Assembly (NCBI GenBank): GCA_001692895.1
Contig: KV748186.1
Coordinates: 310,001 to 374,000, forward strand
Reading direction: 5' to 3'
Length of the DNA: 64,000 nt
From: Cenococcum geophilum 1.58
Lineage: Eukaryota > Ascomycota > Dothideomycetes > Gloniales > Gloniaceae
Shown here piece after piece: positions 34,986-47,200 of this stretch. The notes beneath the pieces are model-generated. The model ran no database searches and was not told where the DNA came from. It worked only from the letters and a program-made list of their open reading frames with translations. Position 1 is the first letter of the stretch, and every line of letters starts with the position of its first letter. The position numbers and the translations under genes were made by a program.

Positions 34986-37900
34986 CTAATTAGTAAGCGC
35001 GCATAGATTAGGAGACACGTAGATAGCTTAGAAGACAGTTATACTGCCTACCTTACAGCAGATTGGAAGATAGTTATACTTATCCACCTTTTATATCAGC
35101 CTATTTCAGTTAAAGAGAAGAAGAGAAACTACCTAGAAGTACTTGTCTAGTATCCACGACGACTACTAGATATCTCGTTCTATCTATTCTAAAGGACCAC
35201 TGCGTAAAACACCTTATCCTACTTAACCGCCTCCTCAACCGTTCTACTACCTTTACCCTATAAATACCCTTACCCTTATCCTTACCCACCTAAATAATAT
35301 ATAAAATACAAGATGTTAGGAATAGAGAAAGATTGGGAGGAAGAAGTAGCTAAATAGGAAGATAGAATTAACCTAAAAGAAGTCACTAAGGATGAGCTAA
35401 CCGACTACGTATAATACGGAGATATATAACTAACTAGACTTAACACTCTAGGAATTATTCTAGGGAGATTTTAAGGACTTTACGGTCGATATCTTTACGC
35501 AAATCCCCTTATACTGGCTTTAGCAACTATATAATTACCTAAATATCAAAGGAGTATAGGTTAATATTAACTATAAATAAGGTAAAACGCTCCCTTAGTC
35601 TTTATATAAAATAGTATAAGAAGAAGACCAAACTAAATAGAGTAGAGAAATGATTAAATTAGCCAATAATAAGTACGGACTAATACTATCTAGATTAATT
35701 AAGGTATATATAATAAAGGGCACTTTAGAGGAGCAATAATAAGCTAAAGCTACTATAACCTAACTAACTAGTACACCAATTACCTCTACCTCTACACTAT
35801 CTGCTATACCTTAACTTATAACTACCTCCACCTTTACACTATCTATTACGCCTTAATCTGCAATAATAATATAGTAACTCTACGTATAACCTATAGACGA
35901 GGAGAACTGCCCTATCACTGCGACTGGCTATAGAAAGGAAATTATAAATGCAGCTAAGATATATACAGAGGAGTAGAAATACGGCGGCATAAATAAAAGC
36001 CTTAACTATAAATTGACAATATTCTATGATATCTGTAATTAAGCGGACGTACCCTAAGAAGCCTACCTTAAGGCATTCCCTACCATATTAAAAGGACTAG
36101 CTTTAGACCACTTCTATATAAACTAACTATCCTACCTATTATTTGCTAAAGCTTGCGAGCACCTTTAGAATTTCTTTAAGGGATTAGGATTTTAATGCAA
36201 GAACCTAGACGAGTGGAATACCATTATACTTATAATAGTAATAACAGGAAATATAAATAAGTTTATAAGCGAATGCCTCTAATTGCTAATTTATAGACTT
36301 TATTAACTACAGCACGGCCTTAGACCCACCTTATAAACCATAGACTTCCTTTATAATAAAATTATTACTTCTTACTAGGGAATACTAGTATATAGATATG
36401 CAGTCTCTAACCTACCGGATAACTTTAGAGCCCTTATTAATAAACTTTAATTATCTATTATAGCATACAAGAAAGAGTATACGGAGAAGATATAAACTTT
36501 CTTTACGGACCGATAATTCTATAGAAGAGATAATAACTATAACCGTAATAACCGCAGTAACCGTAGCAACCCCCTATATAACCGCAACTGATAGAAACTA
36601 CGTTGCTTTATATATAATAAAGAAGGATATCGCTTATAGAAACATATTAAAGAGGAGTAAGAAGAGTCTAAGACTAAGTTTAAAAATAAGTTTAAGGACC
36701 GCTTCTAGGAGCGAATAAAGCAATATATTATAGACTATAAAGGCGACAACGACGAGGACAACGATAAGGACGACGAGATCACCGACGTATTTAACGCTTT
36801 AGTAGTCAACATGGACCCTAGCACTTTATTAGATGAGGGCGACTAGGCTATAGTATACTATACTTTATATAGTAAGATTAAACTAGACAATATAACCGCT
36901 ATAGTGTTAGAACTAGCCAATAGAGCATATAGCTATGTAGTTATAACCATTAATACTATAATAGATGCATTCCCTACTGACATAGACCCGTTTGCGTATA
37001 ATATAACCTTATACTACACCTCTATAAAGTTTATGGGTATAATAATTGATACTAGAGCCTCTAAACGTTCTATAGTAGGATATAGTTAATTTCTTGTACT
37101 TAAAAAGATTGATAAAGTATAGTTAAACGAGTCTATGAGAGGTATAGTTAGCGTATAGTTCGGAATAGGCTCTACATCTTCTATTAGTTCTATTAAAGTA
37201 GCTATACCAATAGGTACAGTGGAGTTTCACGTTATTAAAGTTGATACCCCCTTCCTGCTTTGCCTAGCAGATATGGATAACTTATAAGTGTACTTTAACA
37301 ACCTAAAGAATGTTCTAGTAGCCCCCTTAAAGACCGTATTAGTCGTATGCCGATTTGGACACCTATTTCTACTATAGAATACTTTATTATACATATTTAT
37401 TACGGAGTCTTTTAACCAAAACCCATGCTACTTAACTGATATAGAATTGCGACGCCTACACTGACGCTTTGGATATCCGTTAGTAGAGCGACTTAAAAGA
37501 ATATTGGACCGCGCTGGCTATAAAAACAATGCTAATCGCAAGACCCTTAAGCATATTACCTGCTATTGCTTATACTATTAAAAACACGGAAAGTTACTAG
37601 GCAGATTCAGATTTATTTTAAAAGACGACATTAATTTCAACTACTATATCATTATTAATATTATATATATTAACGGCAAGCCTATACTTTATATTGTTAA
37701 TAAAGGCACCCGATTTTAAGTAGGTAGATAGCTATAGAATATTAGCGCTAAGCATATATAGGATATATTATAAGTGTGCTGGATTAATATATACCTAGGC
37801 CCCCCAAATGTAATTGTACACGACGCTAGTAAGAACTTTATTAGTAGAGAGTTTAAGTAATACGCGACTAATATGAGTACTACTACAAAAAGCGCACCAG

Positions 37901-40339
37901 TTGAAGCTCACAACTCAATCGGCATAGTAGAGCGTTACCACGGCCCCTTACGACGTATATACCATATTATTACTTCCAAGATACTAGGAATTGATAGGGA
38001 TATAGCACTGCAAATAACCTTTAAAGTAATTAACGACTCCGCAGGACCAGACGGCCTAATACCTATACTGTTGGTATTTGGAGCGTACCCCTAAATAATA
38101 GAGTCCGACGCACCTTTACCTATAGTAATATAACGTGCGATTGCATTTAAGAAAGCTATAGAGGAAGTAAAGAAGATATAAGCGGAGCGCTAGGTTGCAG
38201 ATATACTTAATATATATAATAGCCCCAGCACTACCGCAATTTATAATCTACCCCTTAACTCTCTAGTACTAGTCTAGAGAGAAGGTAATATAGGATAACC
38301 TAGATACTAGGTAGGACTATATAACCTACTAAATATTAAAGGAGAAACGTATACTGTTAACCTACCTAGCGGCCCTACAAAGTTCCGTAACACTATTATT
38401 AAACCGTACTTAACAGACCTTAGACATATTTAAGTTAAAGATATTTAAGTTAATAATACCTAAGTTAATAATATCCAAGTTAACGAAACTGTTTTAAAAA
38501 CTACCTAAATATATAAACCGTCTATAGAAACCGTCTCTATATAGGAACCGTCCCTTACTAAAACTAGAGAAGCACAACCACCTTGCTGAGGAAGAGGAAG
38601 ACCCCGCAAGTATCCCCCTTACGTTAATACTGCCGATATTACTGTATTCTTGCAAGAGGATAGCAACTATAAGCAGTTTAAGACGTCCCATTAAAAGGAA
38701 ATTACAGGGCTGATTAAAAAGGGCGTATTTAAGATAATTAATCCTTAGGACATACCCGTAGGAGTTAGAATCTTTAACTTATGATTTATAGATAAGATTA
38801 AGAACCCTAGTACTAATAAAGCCTTTAAGAAATTAAGACCCGTTGTCTAAGCGTATAACGATCTTAAAAAGGGTATTATACTAACCCAGTTACCTACTAT
38901 TTAATGAGTTAGCTAACGCCTTATTCTATGTATCGCAGCGATACTATAAGGCAATGGCACACAGTTATACCTATAAGATATCTCCTAGGTATATATCTAG
39001 TCTCTTATAAAGTTAAATTAAGACTTCTATATCCGACCACCTTATAAGTTGGGAAGCTAACTAGGTATTAGAAAGAACTCAATCCTAAAAGTAATTAAGC
39101 CTTTATACGGTGTTCTAGAAGTAGGTAATTACTAGTTTACGACCTACTATAATTATTATATTAAGGAGCTGAATATAAACTCATTAACGTACAATCCTTG
39201 CCTCCTATAGAGCAACACTCCCAACTACTTTAGTATTGTTGGCCTTTAAACTAATAACACCCTATTCCTAGCTAATACCACCTTTATAGACGCGGAGCAA
39301 CAACATTTGGAAAAGGCTTACTTTCTTATAAAAGAACGCGAGCAACTTACGGTTGAGTAATTACTTAAATTTAATAAATGCATTATTTAACTCTCTTAGG
39401 AAGGCAATATTATAATAACCTAGGAATACTAGTGTAAGAACCTGAATACGGTCCGCCTTAGTAAGATAGCTATAACTACGAGCTTAAAAGGCATTATCTG
39501 TAATGCACTAACTATAAAGGAACAATACGTTGCGTAACGCGCAAGAGGTGCGTATATTGCCTCTGTATATTAACCAGAAGCTTCCTTTAACCTCTCCTTT
39601 GCCGCCTAGGTAATTAACCCTAAGAAGGAAGATGTTATAGCACTTAATAAACAACTATAATCGCAGATTAATAATCTAATAAGAGGCCTTACGTTTATTA
39701 AATTGGACATTAATATATTACGCCTACTTGCCTTTACTAACGCCTTATTTACTAATAATAAGGACCTCTTGTCATAAATAGGATATATACTGGTATTGGA
39801 GGACGCGTTATATAAGGCTAACATTATCCACTAGTTATTAATTAAGTGTAAGAGAGTTACTAGAAGCGTACTAGCCTCAGAACTCTACGTAATAGCCTAC
39901 GGATTTAATATCGGCGCCACAGTTAAGTTAACCGTTGAATAACTCCTATAGATTGAACTCCCACTCGTACTTTACACTAACTTAAAATTACTTTATAAAT
40001 ATCTCGTTAAGCTAGGTACTATATAAGAGAAACGCCTTATAATAGACGTTATATGTCTTTATTAGTTATATAAACGTAAAGAGATTACGGAAGTTAAGTG
40101 GATTAATAGTAATAGTAACCCTACTGACTTAATAACTAAGAGCAAGGCATCTATAGCCCTTAAGAAGTTAATTGATACCAATTACTTAAAACTATAGGCT
40201 ATAGAGTAGGTGGAACAGAAGGACATTTAATGCGAAAGGAGATTTGATACAAAGAAGTTAAAAGCAGTAATGTGTTAAAACACACTTACTATTACAAGAG
40301 AGGTTCTATTGGTCTTCTAGCATTTAAAAGAGTTGCCAG

Positions 40340-40630
40340 TATAAGAAGACGGTTAGGCAGAATATAGTAGAATGCAATAGGGTGGCAGAATACGGCAGAA
40401 TTCGGCAGGGTGGCGGTGTAGAATTCTACCAGCCCTATCGTTAAACGCACTAATTAGGATTTTCCATGCCGGGCATAAAAAATCGCTATTGGCTTAACTG
40501 AGGGCGGTAAGCGGAACTAATATCTTTGTAATAAAAATAGGGAGGCATGTAAATAGAACCTTAAGAATCCAACTACACACCGCACTGAATGTATATTACG
40601 TCTATTGCACTATGTTAAAGCATACTAACA
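40340..40630 (+). repeat. 3' LTR of Copia D
   Basis: The partner of 34695-34985, followed by the GTTAT duplication at 40631-40635. The ends and length agree exactly. Confidence 0.92.
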
Positions 40631-40904
40631 GTTATTAAATTAAAAATAGAAATATTATACCTCTAATAAATAACTTAGAGATGGGAGATATCTTTAAAAA
40701 TAAAGATAAAAAGAAGGTGGATAGTATTACGGATCTTGTATTAGTAGTAGTATAACTACTAAGAGATATAAATAAGTTAGTTAAGATAGTATAGAAAGCG
40801 CTAGAACTAATTAGGCTATAAAATAAGGAGTAGCTAAGTTACGTAGCTAGTTATATTATAAGTTTAAAATATAGAAATATAGGAATATAGGAATATAAGC
40901 GACG

Positions 40905-41106
40905 TACTAATATACTTAGTATATTCTTAGGCGTAGTATTAAATATTTAAAAGGACATAGTCCCTACCTAAATAGTTCTTTTTTTCTAGTAAATCTTAGA
41001 ATATAATTAGAGTTAATCTATTAAGCAACCTGCTCCACTAGTTATATTTACGTTATTAACTTCCTATTTACCTATATACCTAGCCCATTAATAAGTCTAC
41101 CATAAG
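40905..41106 (+). repeat. Fragment of a Gypsy B-family LTR
   Basis: The sequence from about 40905 matches the interior of LTR B read from the opposite strand, including TCCCTACCTA...AGTTCTTT and TTAGAATATAATTAGAGTTA. It breaks off near GTCTACC at about 41100, where the 199-bp repeat begins. It is a truncated solo LTR fragment of the B family. Confidence 0.75.
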
Positions 41107-41114
41107 GGTGGAAA

Positions 41115-41313
41115 CCTTTACCACACATGCAACCTTACCAAAAGGTAGCGCCACACTCTAAGACTTACGCATACTCATCTTATCATCAAAAACAATCGAT
41201 TTTCTAACTTTCAAGACCTAATTCCTACTGCCTAGCGAGCTAGAGGTGGATTTATTTGTCGTTTTACCTCCTTTTCCCAACAGAAAAATTTCTTTAAGAG
41301 TGGCCCTAGCTTA
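41115..41313. repeat. 199-bp dispersed repeat, copy 2
   Basis: Nearly identical to 28337-28535, same length, same ends, same orientation. Here it is not followed by LINE sequence, so the repeat is a unit of its own rather than part of the LINE body. Confidence 0.85.
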
Positions 41314-41431
41314 ACATGCGGAATGTTAATCCCCCAACGTAAATTTTAACCCGAGTTTATAAGTAATAAGCCAATTAATTTTAGAGCTTTATTATATAGA
41401 CTTTAATTAATATATATAGAGATAAGGTTTT

Positions 41432-41450
41432 CTAGGGGGAGACCCCCTAG
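41432..41450. repeat. Perfect 8-bp G/C-rich hairpin
   Basis: CTAGGGGG, a 3-nt loop AGA, then CCCCCTAG, followed by GACCCCCC. Short GC-rich hairpins near CTAG occur at Helitron 3' ends, but this one lies about 2.4 kb from the Helitron coding remnant, so that link is speculative. Confidence 0.6.
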
Positions 41451-41501
41451 GACCCCCCTATATAGAGCTTTTGCTTAATTTAGAAGTAGTAGTAAAATTA
41501 A

Positions 41502-41551
41502 GGCGCCTTAGTTACTGCTAGGTAAGGATCTAATATAGTGACTAAGGCGCC
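41502..41551. repeat. 15-bp inverted repeat, 20-bp loop
   Basis: GGCGCCTTAGTTACT (41502-41516) mirrors AGTGACTAAGGCGCC (41537-41551) with one mismatch. Each arm contains the palindrome GGCGCC. Confidence 0.65.
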
Positions 41552-42207
41552 CTACTTAAGCTAGGCTTAAGGATTATATTGGTTACAAATCTAGTATATA
41601 TTTAGACTGCAGAGCTTTAATATAGAGCCCTCTACGTAGGATCTGATATAGTAGATTATAATTCCAATTTAAAGCTTTATATACTAAATATTTTTAATAC
41701 CTAATAACTAAATTGCCGCATAGCTGGAATTAAAGTAAGTCTACTACCCTAACTTAATTAAATATATATATAGGAAGAGATATAACTGTATATAGAGACG
41801 TCTAATATAATTAAGTAACTACGTTATTACCTACCTAGTTCGGACGTATAACGACGCGATGGCTTAGCGATAACGTAATAGCTTAACGCCGAGTAATGGG
41901 AGGGGGGAGGAGGGGGAGGAGATTAGGGGTAGCTTGGCCACTGCAAGAAGGTCGTAATATTAGTGTGGTATTAAACTTTAAAAATTATATCCCGGGAGCT
42001 TAATTAACGACCCCTATATAAAACATTAACAACATTTAATTATAGAGCTTTAAACTAGTAGATTTCCTAGGAATGCCTATTATAAGTAGCTCCAAGTATA
42101 AAATCTAGAATATTTAGTAGTGGTGTAAGTATGGGACGGGGGTATATATTTACGTTCCCAAATATTATTATATAACGCAATTTTTGGGTAACGAAAACCG
42201 CTATTAA

Positions 42208-43195
42208 TATTACTCGACTAATACCTACCGGAGGTTCCTCCGTCCTTCCTATCTCCTCTCTTACCCGTCTCCTCGTCCGATACTATCTATATTGCTATAT
42301 TAACCAATAGATCCCTTAGTAGAGACTAGGGAGGGGTATTAGAGCGCCTCTAGCTCTTATAAGGAAGAAGAAAGAAGAAGAGAGGAAGGTATAGAGGAGG
42401 GAGTATTTATAGATAGGAGGAGGCCTACAAACGGGAGATTAGGCAGCTATAATAGACATTAATATTGCTTAACTAATATCTACCAGACGCCCCTCCGTCC
42501 TTTCTGTCTCCTCTCTTACCTATCTCCTCGTTAGATGCTATCTATATCGCTACATTAACTAATAGATCCCTTAGTGGGGACTAGGGAGGGGTATTAGAGC
42601 ACCTCTAGCTCTTATAAGGAAGAAGAAAGAAGAGAGGAAGGTGTAGAGGAGGGAGTATTTATAGATGGGAGGAGGCCTGCGAATGGGAGATTAGGCAGCT
42701 ATAATATAGATATTAACGTTGCTTAACTAACACCTACCGAACGCCCCTCCGTCTTTTCTGTCTCCTCTCTTACCTATTTCCTTATTAGATGCTATTTATA
42801 TTACTACGTTAACTAATAGATCCCTTAGTGGGGACTAGGGAGGGGTATTAAAGCACCTCTAGCTCTTATAAGGAAGAAGAAAAGAAGAGAGGAAGGTGTA
42901 GAGGAGGGAGTATTTATAGACGGGAGGAGGCCTACGAATAGGAGATTAGGCAGCTATAATATAGACATTAACGTTACTTAACTAATACCTACTAAACGCC
43001 CCTCCGTTCTTTCTATCTCCTCTTTTACCCGTCTCCTCGTTAGATGCTATCTATATCGCTACGTCGACTAATAGATCCCTTAGTGGGGATTAGGGAGGGG
43101 TATTGGAGCACCTCTAGCTCTTATAAGGAAGAAGAAAGAAGAAGAGAGGAAGGTATAGAGGAGGGAGTATTTATAGACGGGAGGAGGCCCTATAA
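42208..43195. repeat. Satellite of about 3.9 copies of a 255-bp unit
   Basis: The marker CTCCGT recurs at 42238, 42493, 42747 and 43002, giving periods of 255, 254 and 255 bp. Each unit holds a pyrimidine-rich block (CTCCGTCC...TCTCCTCTCTTACC), an imperfect palindrome around CCCTTAGTGGGGACTAGGG, and a purine-rich block (GGAAGAAGAAAGAAGAAG). The last unit is incomplete. Copies differ by scattered transitions and a 3-bp GAA length change. No coding frame spans units. Confidence 0.92.
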
Positions 43196-43229
43196 GTACG
43201 TGATTTAGTAAGTACTAATAGCATAAGAT

Positions 43230-43640
43230 TCTCGTATAAGATGGGCTTAATTGCTTACTAAAATACGGGGTGTCTCTGTCACTGTAGTGGCTACTATAGT
43301 AGTAGAGACGCCTTAAATATTTAATGTAACCGACTACTAAGGCTGTTAATAAGTAAAAGGTAGGCTACCAATATGGTGCAAACGATGTAGTTATTAATAT
43401 TGTTTATAGCCTATTTTTACTTCTAGTATACGCGTAAATTGTCCTTATATTTAGCGTAGAGCTAGTTATAGGCAGTAAGCTGGTTTGGGTCTAACTTTGC
43501 TATTAATATAGCCGTGGGTAGTATGTCCCTTGGTGTAGGCCAACTTAGTAGTTCTAGCTTTAGAAGATCGTCTTTCTTCTTAAATAGGTCGATATACTGC
43601 TATACCTCATTAGTTTTAGCTGTGTCTTAGATAATAAAGA
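43230..43640 (-). pseudogene. Ty1/Copia gag fragment (fossil)
   Basis: One minus-strand frame from about 43640 to 43260 reads as a Copia-type gag core, including SWPTPRDILPTAILIAKLDP and, further on, INNINNYIV, the typical helical segment of fungal Copia gag proteins. It is only a piece: no protease, integrase or LTR is attached. It lies between the satellite and the Helitron. Broken by a few RIP-type stops. Confidence 0.5.
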
Positions 43641-43642
43641 AC

Positions 43643-43697
43643 NATTAAATCNAATTAGATNGCTTATTAAGGATAAGGTTNATTTTTAATTNNGTAN
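43643..43697. other. Cluster of seven ambiguous bases (N)
   Basis: N at 43643, 43652, 43661, 43681, 43692, 43693 and 43697. These are the only ambiguous bases in the window, at the edge of the gag fragment. They mark low-quality or conflicting reads, as expected where similar repeats were collapsed. Confidence 0.95.
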
Positions 43698-43699
43698 AG

Positions 43700-44200
43700 G
43701 TTGTTATTTTTAGAATTTAATAGGTTAGGAAGGGTCTAGGTTAGGGTTTAGCTAGCGTCTTAGTAGAACCTTATTTAGACGTTCCGAACTTTTAATTTAA
43801 TTTATTAGTTTAGATCACCAAAATCTAAAATTTTGTCACGGGGAGCGCGATTAATAACCCCTACTAATAGCTCTAACTACGTCTAATTTTTGATTTGTAA
43901 ATTGGCAGATCTATAGGTAACAGTTATTATAAGTAGCTCTAGGTACAGTATATATAAAATCTTAACTATAGTGTAGAGAAGTTGTAGCTGCTAATATGCG
44001 GTCCTAAATATTCTTGGAGGTTATATAACTTCTTATATAAGCGACATTTCCGCCCTTTAAAAAAAATTAAAAAATTCTAAAAATTGATTAACGCTATAGA
44101 TAGCAGCAATATTAATCCGGCAGTACTGCCAATTCTCCCTATATACTATTATATATATATCTAATAGCTTTAGAAGCGGTAAGAAGGTAGGACGGATAGG
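43700..44200. other. Non-coding interval with the second copy of a repeat flanking the satellite
   Basis: 43838-43990 resembles 41975-42140 in the same orientation; shared words include TTATTATAAGTAGCTC and AATAACCCCTA or AACGACCCCTA. The Helitron 3' end should lie around here on the minus strand, but I could not fix the CTRR terminus. Confidence 0.4.
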
Positions 44201-47200
44201 GGGGTTAAATTTTAGAAAATTAGATTTCGCGGTTAAGCTATTTAAAAGTTAGAAAACTAAGACAAATGCTATATTCTCTGCTTACCTCCGAGCTAGTATA
44301 TGATTTCCTAATTAGGAAAGTCGTTTACGAGTAGTTACTATTACCTCTATACAAAATCTTCTTATTATACCTCTTTAGTCTTACTTATAGATGACTGAAA
44401 TCGTTTTATATTAAACCTACGTTTAAATATAAGCCCTAAAAGCTTCTTAACTTATGAGATTGCTATATAGGTTAGCCCGGCTATTTTATTCTTTTCCTTA
44501 ATATCTAGAACCACCTAGTTAAGTATTAGGCCCTGGTTTTTATGTACGGTAAGAGCAAAAGCTAGAGTGATTGGAAATTAACGCCGTAAGTAAGAGCCTC
44601 TTATACCCTCCTATTTATAAAGCACGGAAAATATAGGGACGACTTTCTTACTATCCTGCCGAGTGAATAGGGTAAGTCCGTTATACCTATCTACTGTAAT
44701 TAGTAGTAACTAAGGCTGATCCTTTTTAATATCCGCGTGTTCCTTCTGTGTAGCATCTTTAACTATACTAGTAGTATTGTTTACTAAGCCTAGTTCAATC
44801 TAGATATTCTATATTAGTATTACTTTTGCGCTAATATATAGGGTTAGATTCTCTATAGTATCGCACTAATTAGGAGTAACTTTCCGTATACCTACACTAG
44901 TGTTAACTAACTTAATAGCTATTACTGGCTGTAAAAGGTTGTAAAGCCGAGTAGTGTTATACTTACCTATAGCAGCGCGTATGCTATATAGCCGAATTAT
45001 ATCGTCAAAGCCCGCAACCTTATTAGTAGATAGGCCCTGCTTATACCTAGTTAAAAGAAGCTTCTAGGTCGATTTACTTATAGAATTACTATATAGCTTT
45101 GTAAGGGCGGTCCTAAATACAAAGCTCTTAGCGTTATTACCGTCCTGCCGCATAATTTAATCTAGGATAGTAGTTTAGTTAATTGCCTTATAGGCTCCTT
45201 TTCTATAGCTAGCGAGCTCTAACAGCCTAGCAGGTAGATTGCTGTATAAGGCCGCCTAATTTACAGGGGGAAGCTAATGGAAATTGCCTACTAGTAAGAT
45301 GTTTAAGCCTCTAAAGTAGTTGTTGTTATATATAGGGTAGATCTAACGGAGGCGGCGATCAATCTAGGCTAGATATACTTGCCCGATTATAGATTTCTCG
45401 TTAAGGACGAGATAGTAAATATCCTTAAAAGCTTATTGTAGAGGCGTAAGACTGGTAGTAGGCAATTCCTTAAACAGGCGATTTACTAGCAACCTTAATA
45501 GATTGTATATAGTTCTGCCGTTAATATTAAAGGTAGCTACCCTAGTAGGGGCCGCTTAAGCCAATGGTATTGGCTTGCTATTAGCCCTTGCCATATTATA
45601 GAGCGTAGTAGAGAGGACAGCAATAAAATGTAATTTGCCGGTTCCTGCCTCTCCATTAACGTTAATCCGCAGTAGGGAGGGGCTAAGGCCCACTTAGATC
45701 TGCCTATAGTAATTAACTATAATGTTATAGATATAACGCTGGCCTGGTTATAAGGAGGACGGAGTTACCGTTTAAGATAGGCAGCTCTATAGTAGAGGCT
45801 ATAGCCGTACTTCCTACTAATAAGTCCTCTTATTAAGCTGCGGGTATGTACCCTAATGTATACTCTAGTTATAGTTACAATTAAGCTCCCTATTACTAAG
45901 CCTATTAGGATCCTTAATTTTAACTCCGTTGGTATTTTAAACGCGGGCATGTAGGGCCTTAAAGGACTAGTATACTCTAAGTCGTCTACGAAATCGCCCT
46001 TAAACTTATTAATATTATTAGCAGTTTTATAACTTTCCTCTAGTTTCCGATTGCAGAAGTAGTTAGGTAGGTGCTAATAAGAGTTAACGTAAGCCTAATA
46101 GGAAGCTATATAATTAGGGGCCCCAAATCCATTAGTATAAGTAGCTATATCCTTATACTTCCTTTACGGATAATAAAGAATAAGCTTTATATAATAGAAC
46201 TTAGAATACTATAGATAGAAAGGATCGCCTTTATATCGTGGAAAGTACGATATAACTTAAGGCCTTGCTCTTAGTTAACGCTTATAAGTAGAGTAATTAA
46301 AATAGAGTAGAAAATTGAGGAAAGTAATGTCCTCTACCCTATCTAGGCGGCGCTTATATTTCTTATAGTTAGACAGTCCGTACCCTCTTAGTTGCCCATC
46401 CTTAAGCTTATATATAGTGCTTTAATTATCCTTCTAGCGGCAGTCTAAAGTTACTATATTCCTTAAGCCTTCGGAAAGGGAAATGTTAAAAAGTAGATGG
46501 TATACCTCCTATGCTAATTAATCGCGTTTAGCAATAAGCTTATTTATAAACTTAGCTACTACTAAACTAAAGGCATAAAGACTGTTGGCGTATAGCTGTA
46601 CTAATTAGAGTAACTCCTAGTAGGAAGTTAACTTCTTCTCTTCCTTACTGCAATATTTGCCTATATAGTTATCTATTACAAATATGCTTATAGCGGGCGA
46701 CGTATTAATATTTGCCATCCACGCTAGTATTATAGCTGTATTATAGCCATTAAGAAGCTTATTATTACGCTGTAGATAAAACGTCCAGTAATATAGATTT
46801 TAATCCTTTAATACAGCGGCCTTATCGCAGAGAGAGCGTAAAAAGTAGAAGTAGCACTCCTTTACCCCAGTGGAGCCTTTCTTTAATCTTAAGTAGTAAG
46901 ATTTAGTGTAATTACGGTGCTGTTGAAATCGATTAAGGCAGGCGGTAAGAAGCTTACTAGTATTAAGGTGTTCTTTATAGCTAAGAGTAGAAGGATGTTA
47001 AAGATTAAGAGGCCTAGATTAATTAGGATTTATTATAGATATAAAAGCAGCCTAGTGCTTAGTAAAAGCCGCCCTTAATTTACCAGTTAACGGATCTGGC
47101 TTTAGGGCTATTAAACTCTATAAAAAGCTATATATATAGCCGCTACCTCACACCTGCTACTTATATCGGGACTAAAAGTTAGTGCTATTAAATAGACCTA

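Larger units (their letters stand above)
34695..40630 (+). mobile_element. Ty1/Copia retrotransposon fossil D, full length
   Basis: This is a 5936-bp plus-strand Copia fossil with 291-bp LTRs and exact GTTAT target duplications. The internal region holds gag (about 35310-36700, with a zinc-knuckle region near 36600-36650) and protease (IIDT-type block near 37045). Pre-integrase and integrase follow (about 37430-38100, with the SIGIVERYH block near 37918). Reverse transcriptase is at about 38690-39400 and RNase H at about 39840-40200. It is full length but broken by RIP-type stops, fewer than in the Gypsy fossils (several dozen). The LTRs differ at roughly 20 of 291 positions, nearly all transitions, so LTR divergence mostly measures RIP rather than time. 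It is probably the youngest large insertion in the window. Confidence 0.9.
41314..42200. other. Non-coding, hairpin-rich interval before the satellite
   Basis: Contains two strong palindromes (41432-41450 and 41502-41551) and a purine-rich stretch of G/A at about 41900-41930. A segment at 41975-42140 is similar to 43838-43990 on the other side of the satellite. No coding frame was seen. Confidence 0.5.

Noticed and set aside
41432-41450. Hairpin as the Helitron 3' terminus
   Set aside because: It is more than 2 kb beyond the end of the helicase remnant, with the satellite and a gag fragment between. There is no supporting copy, so it is kept only as a speculative link.
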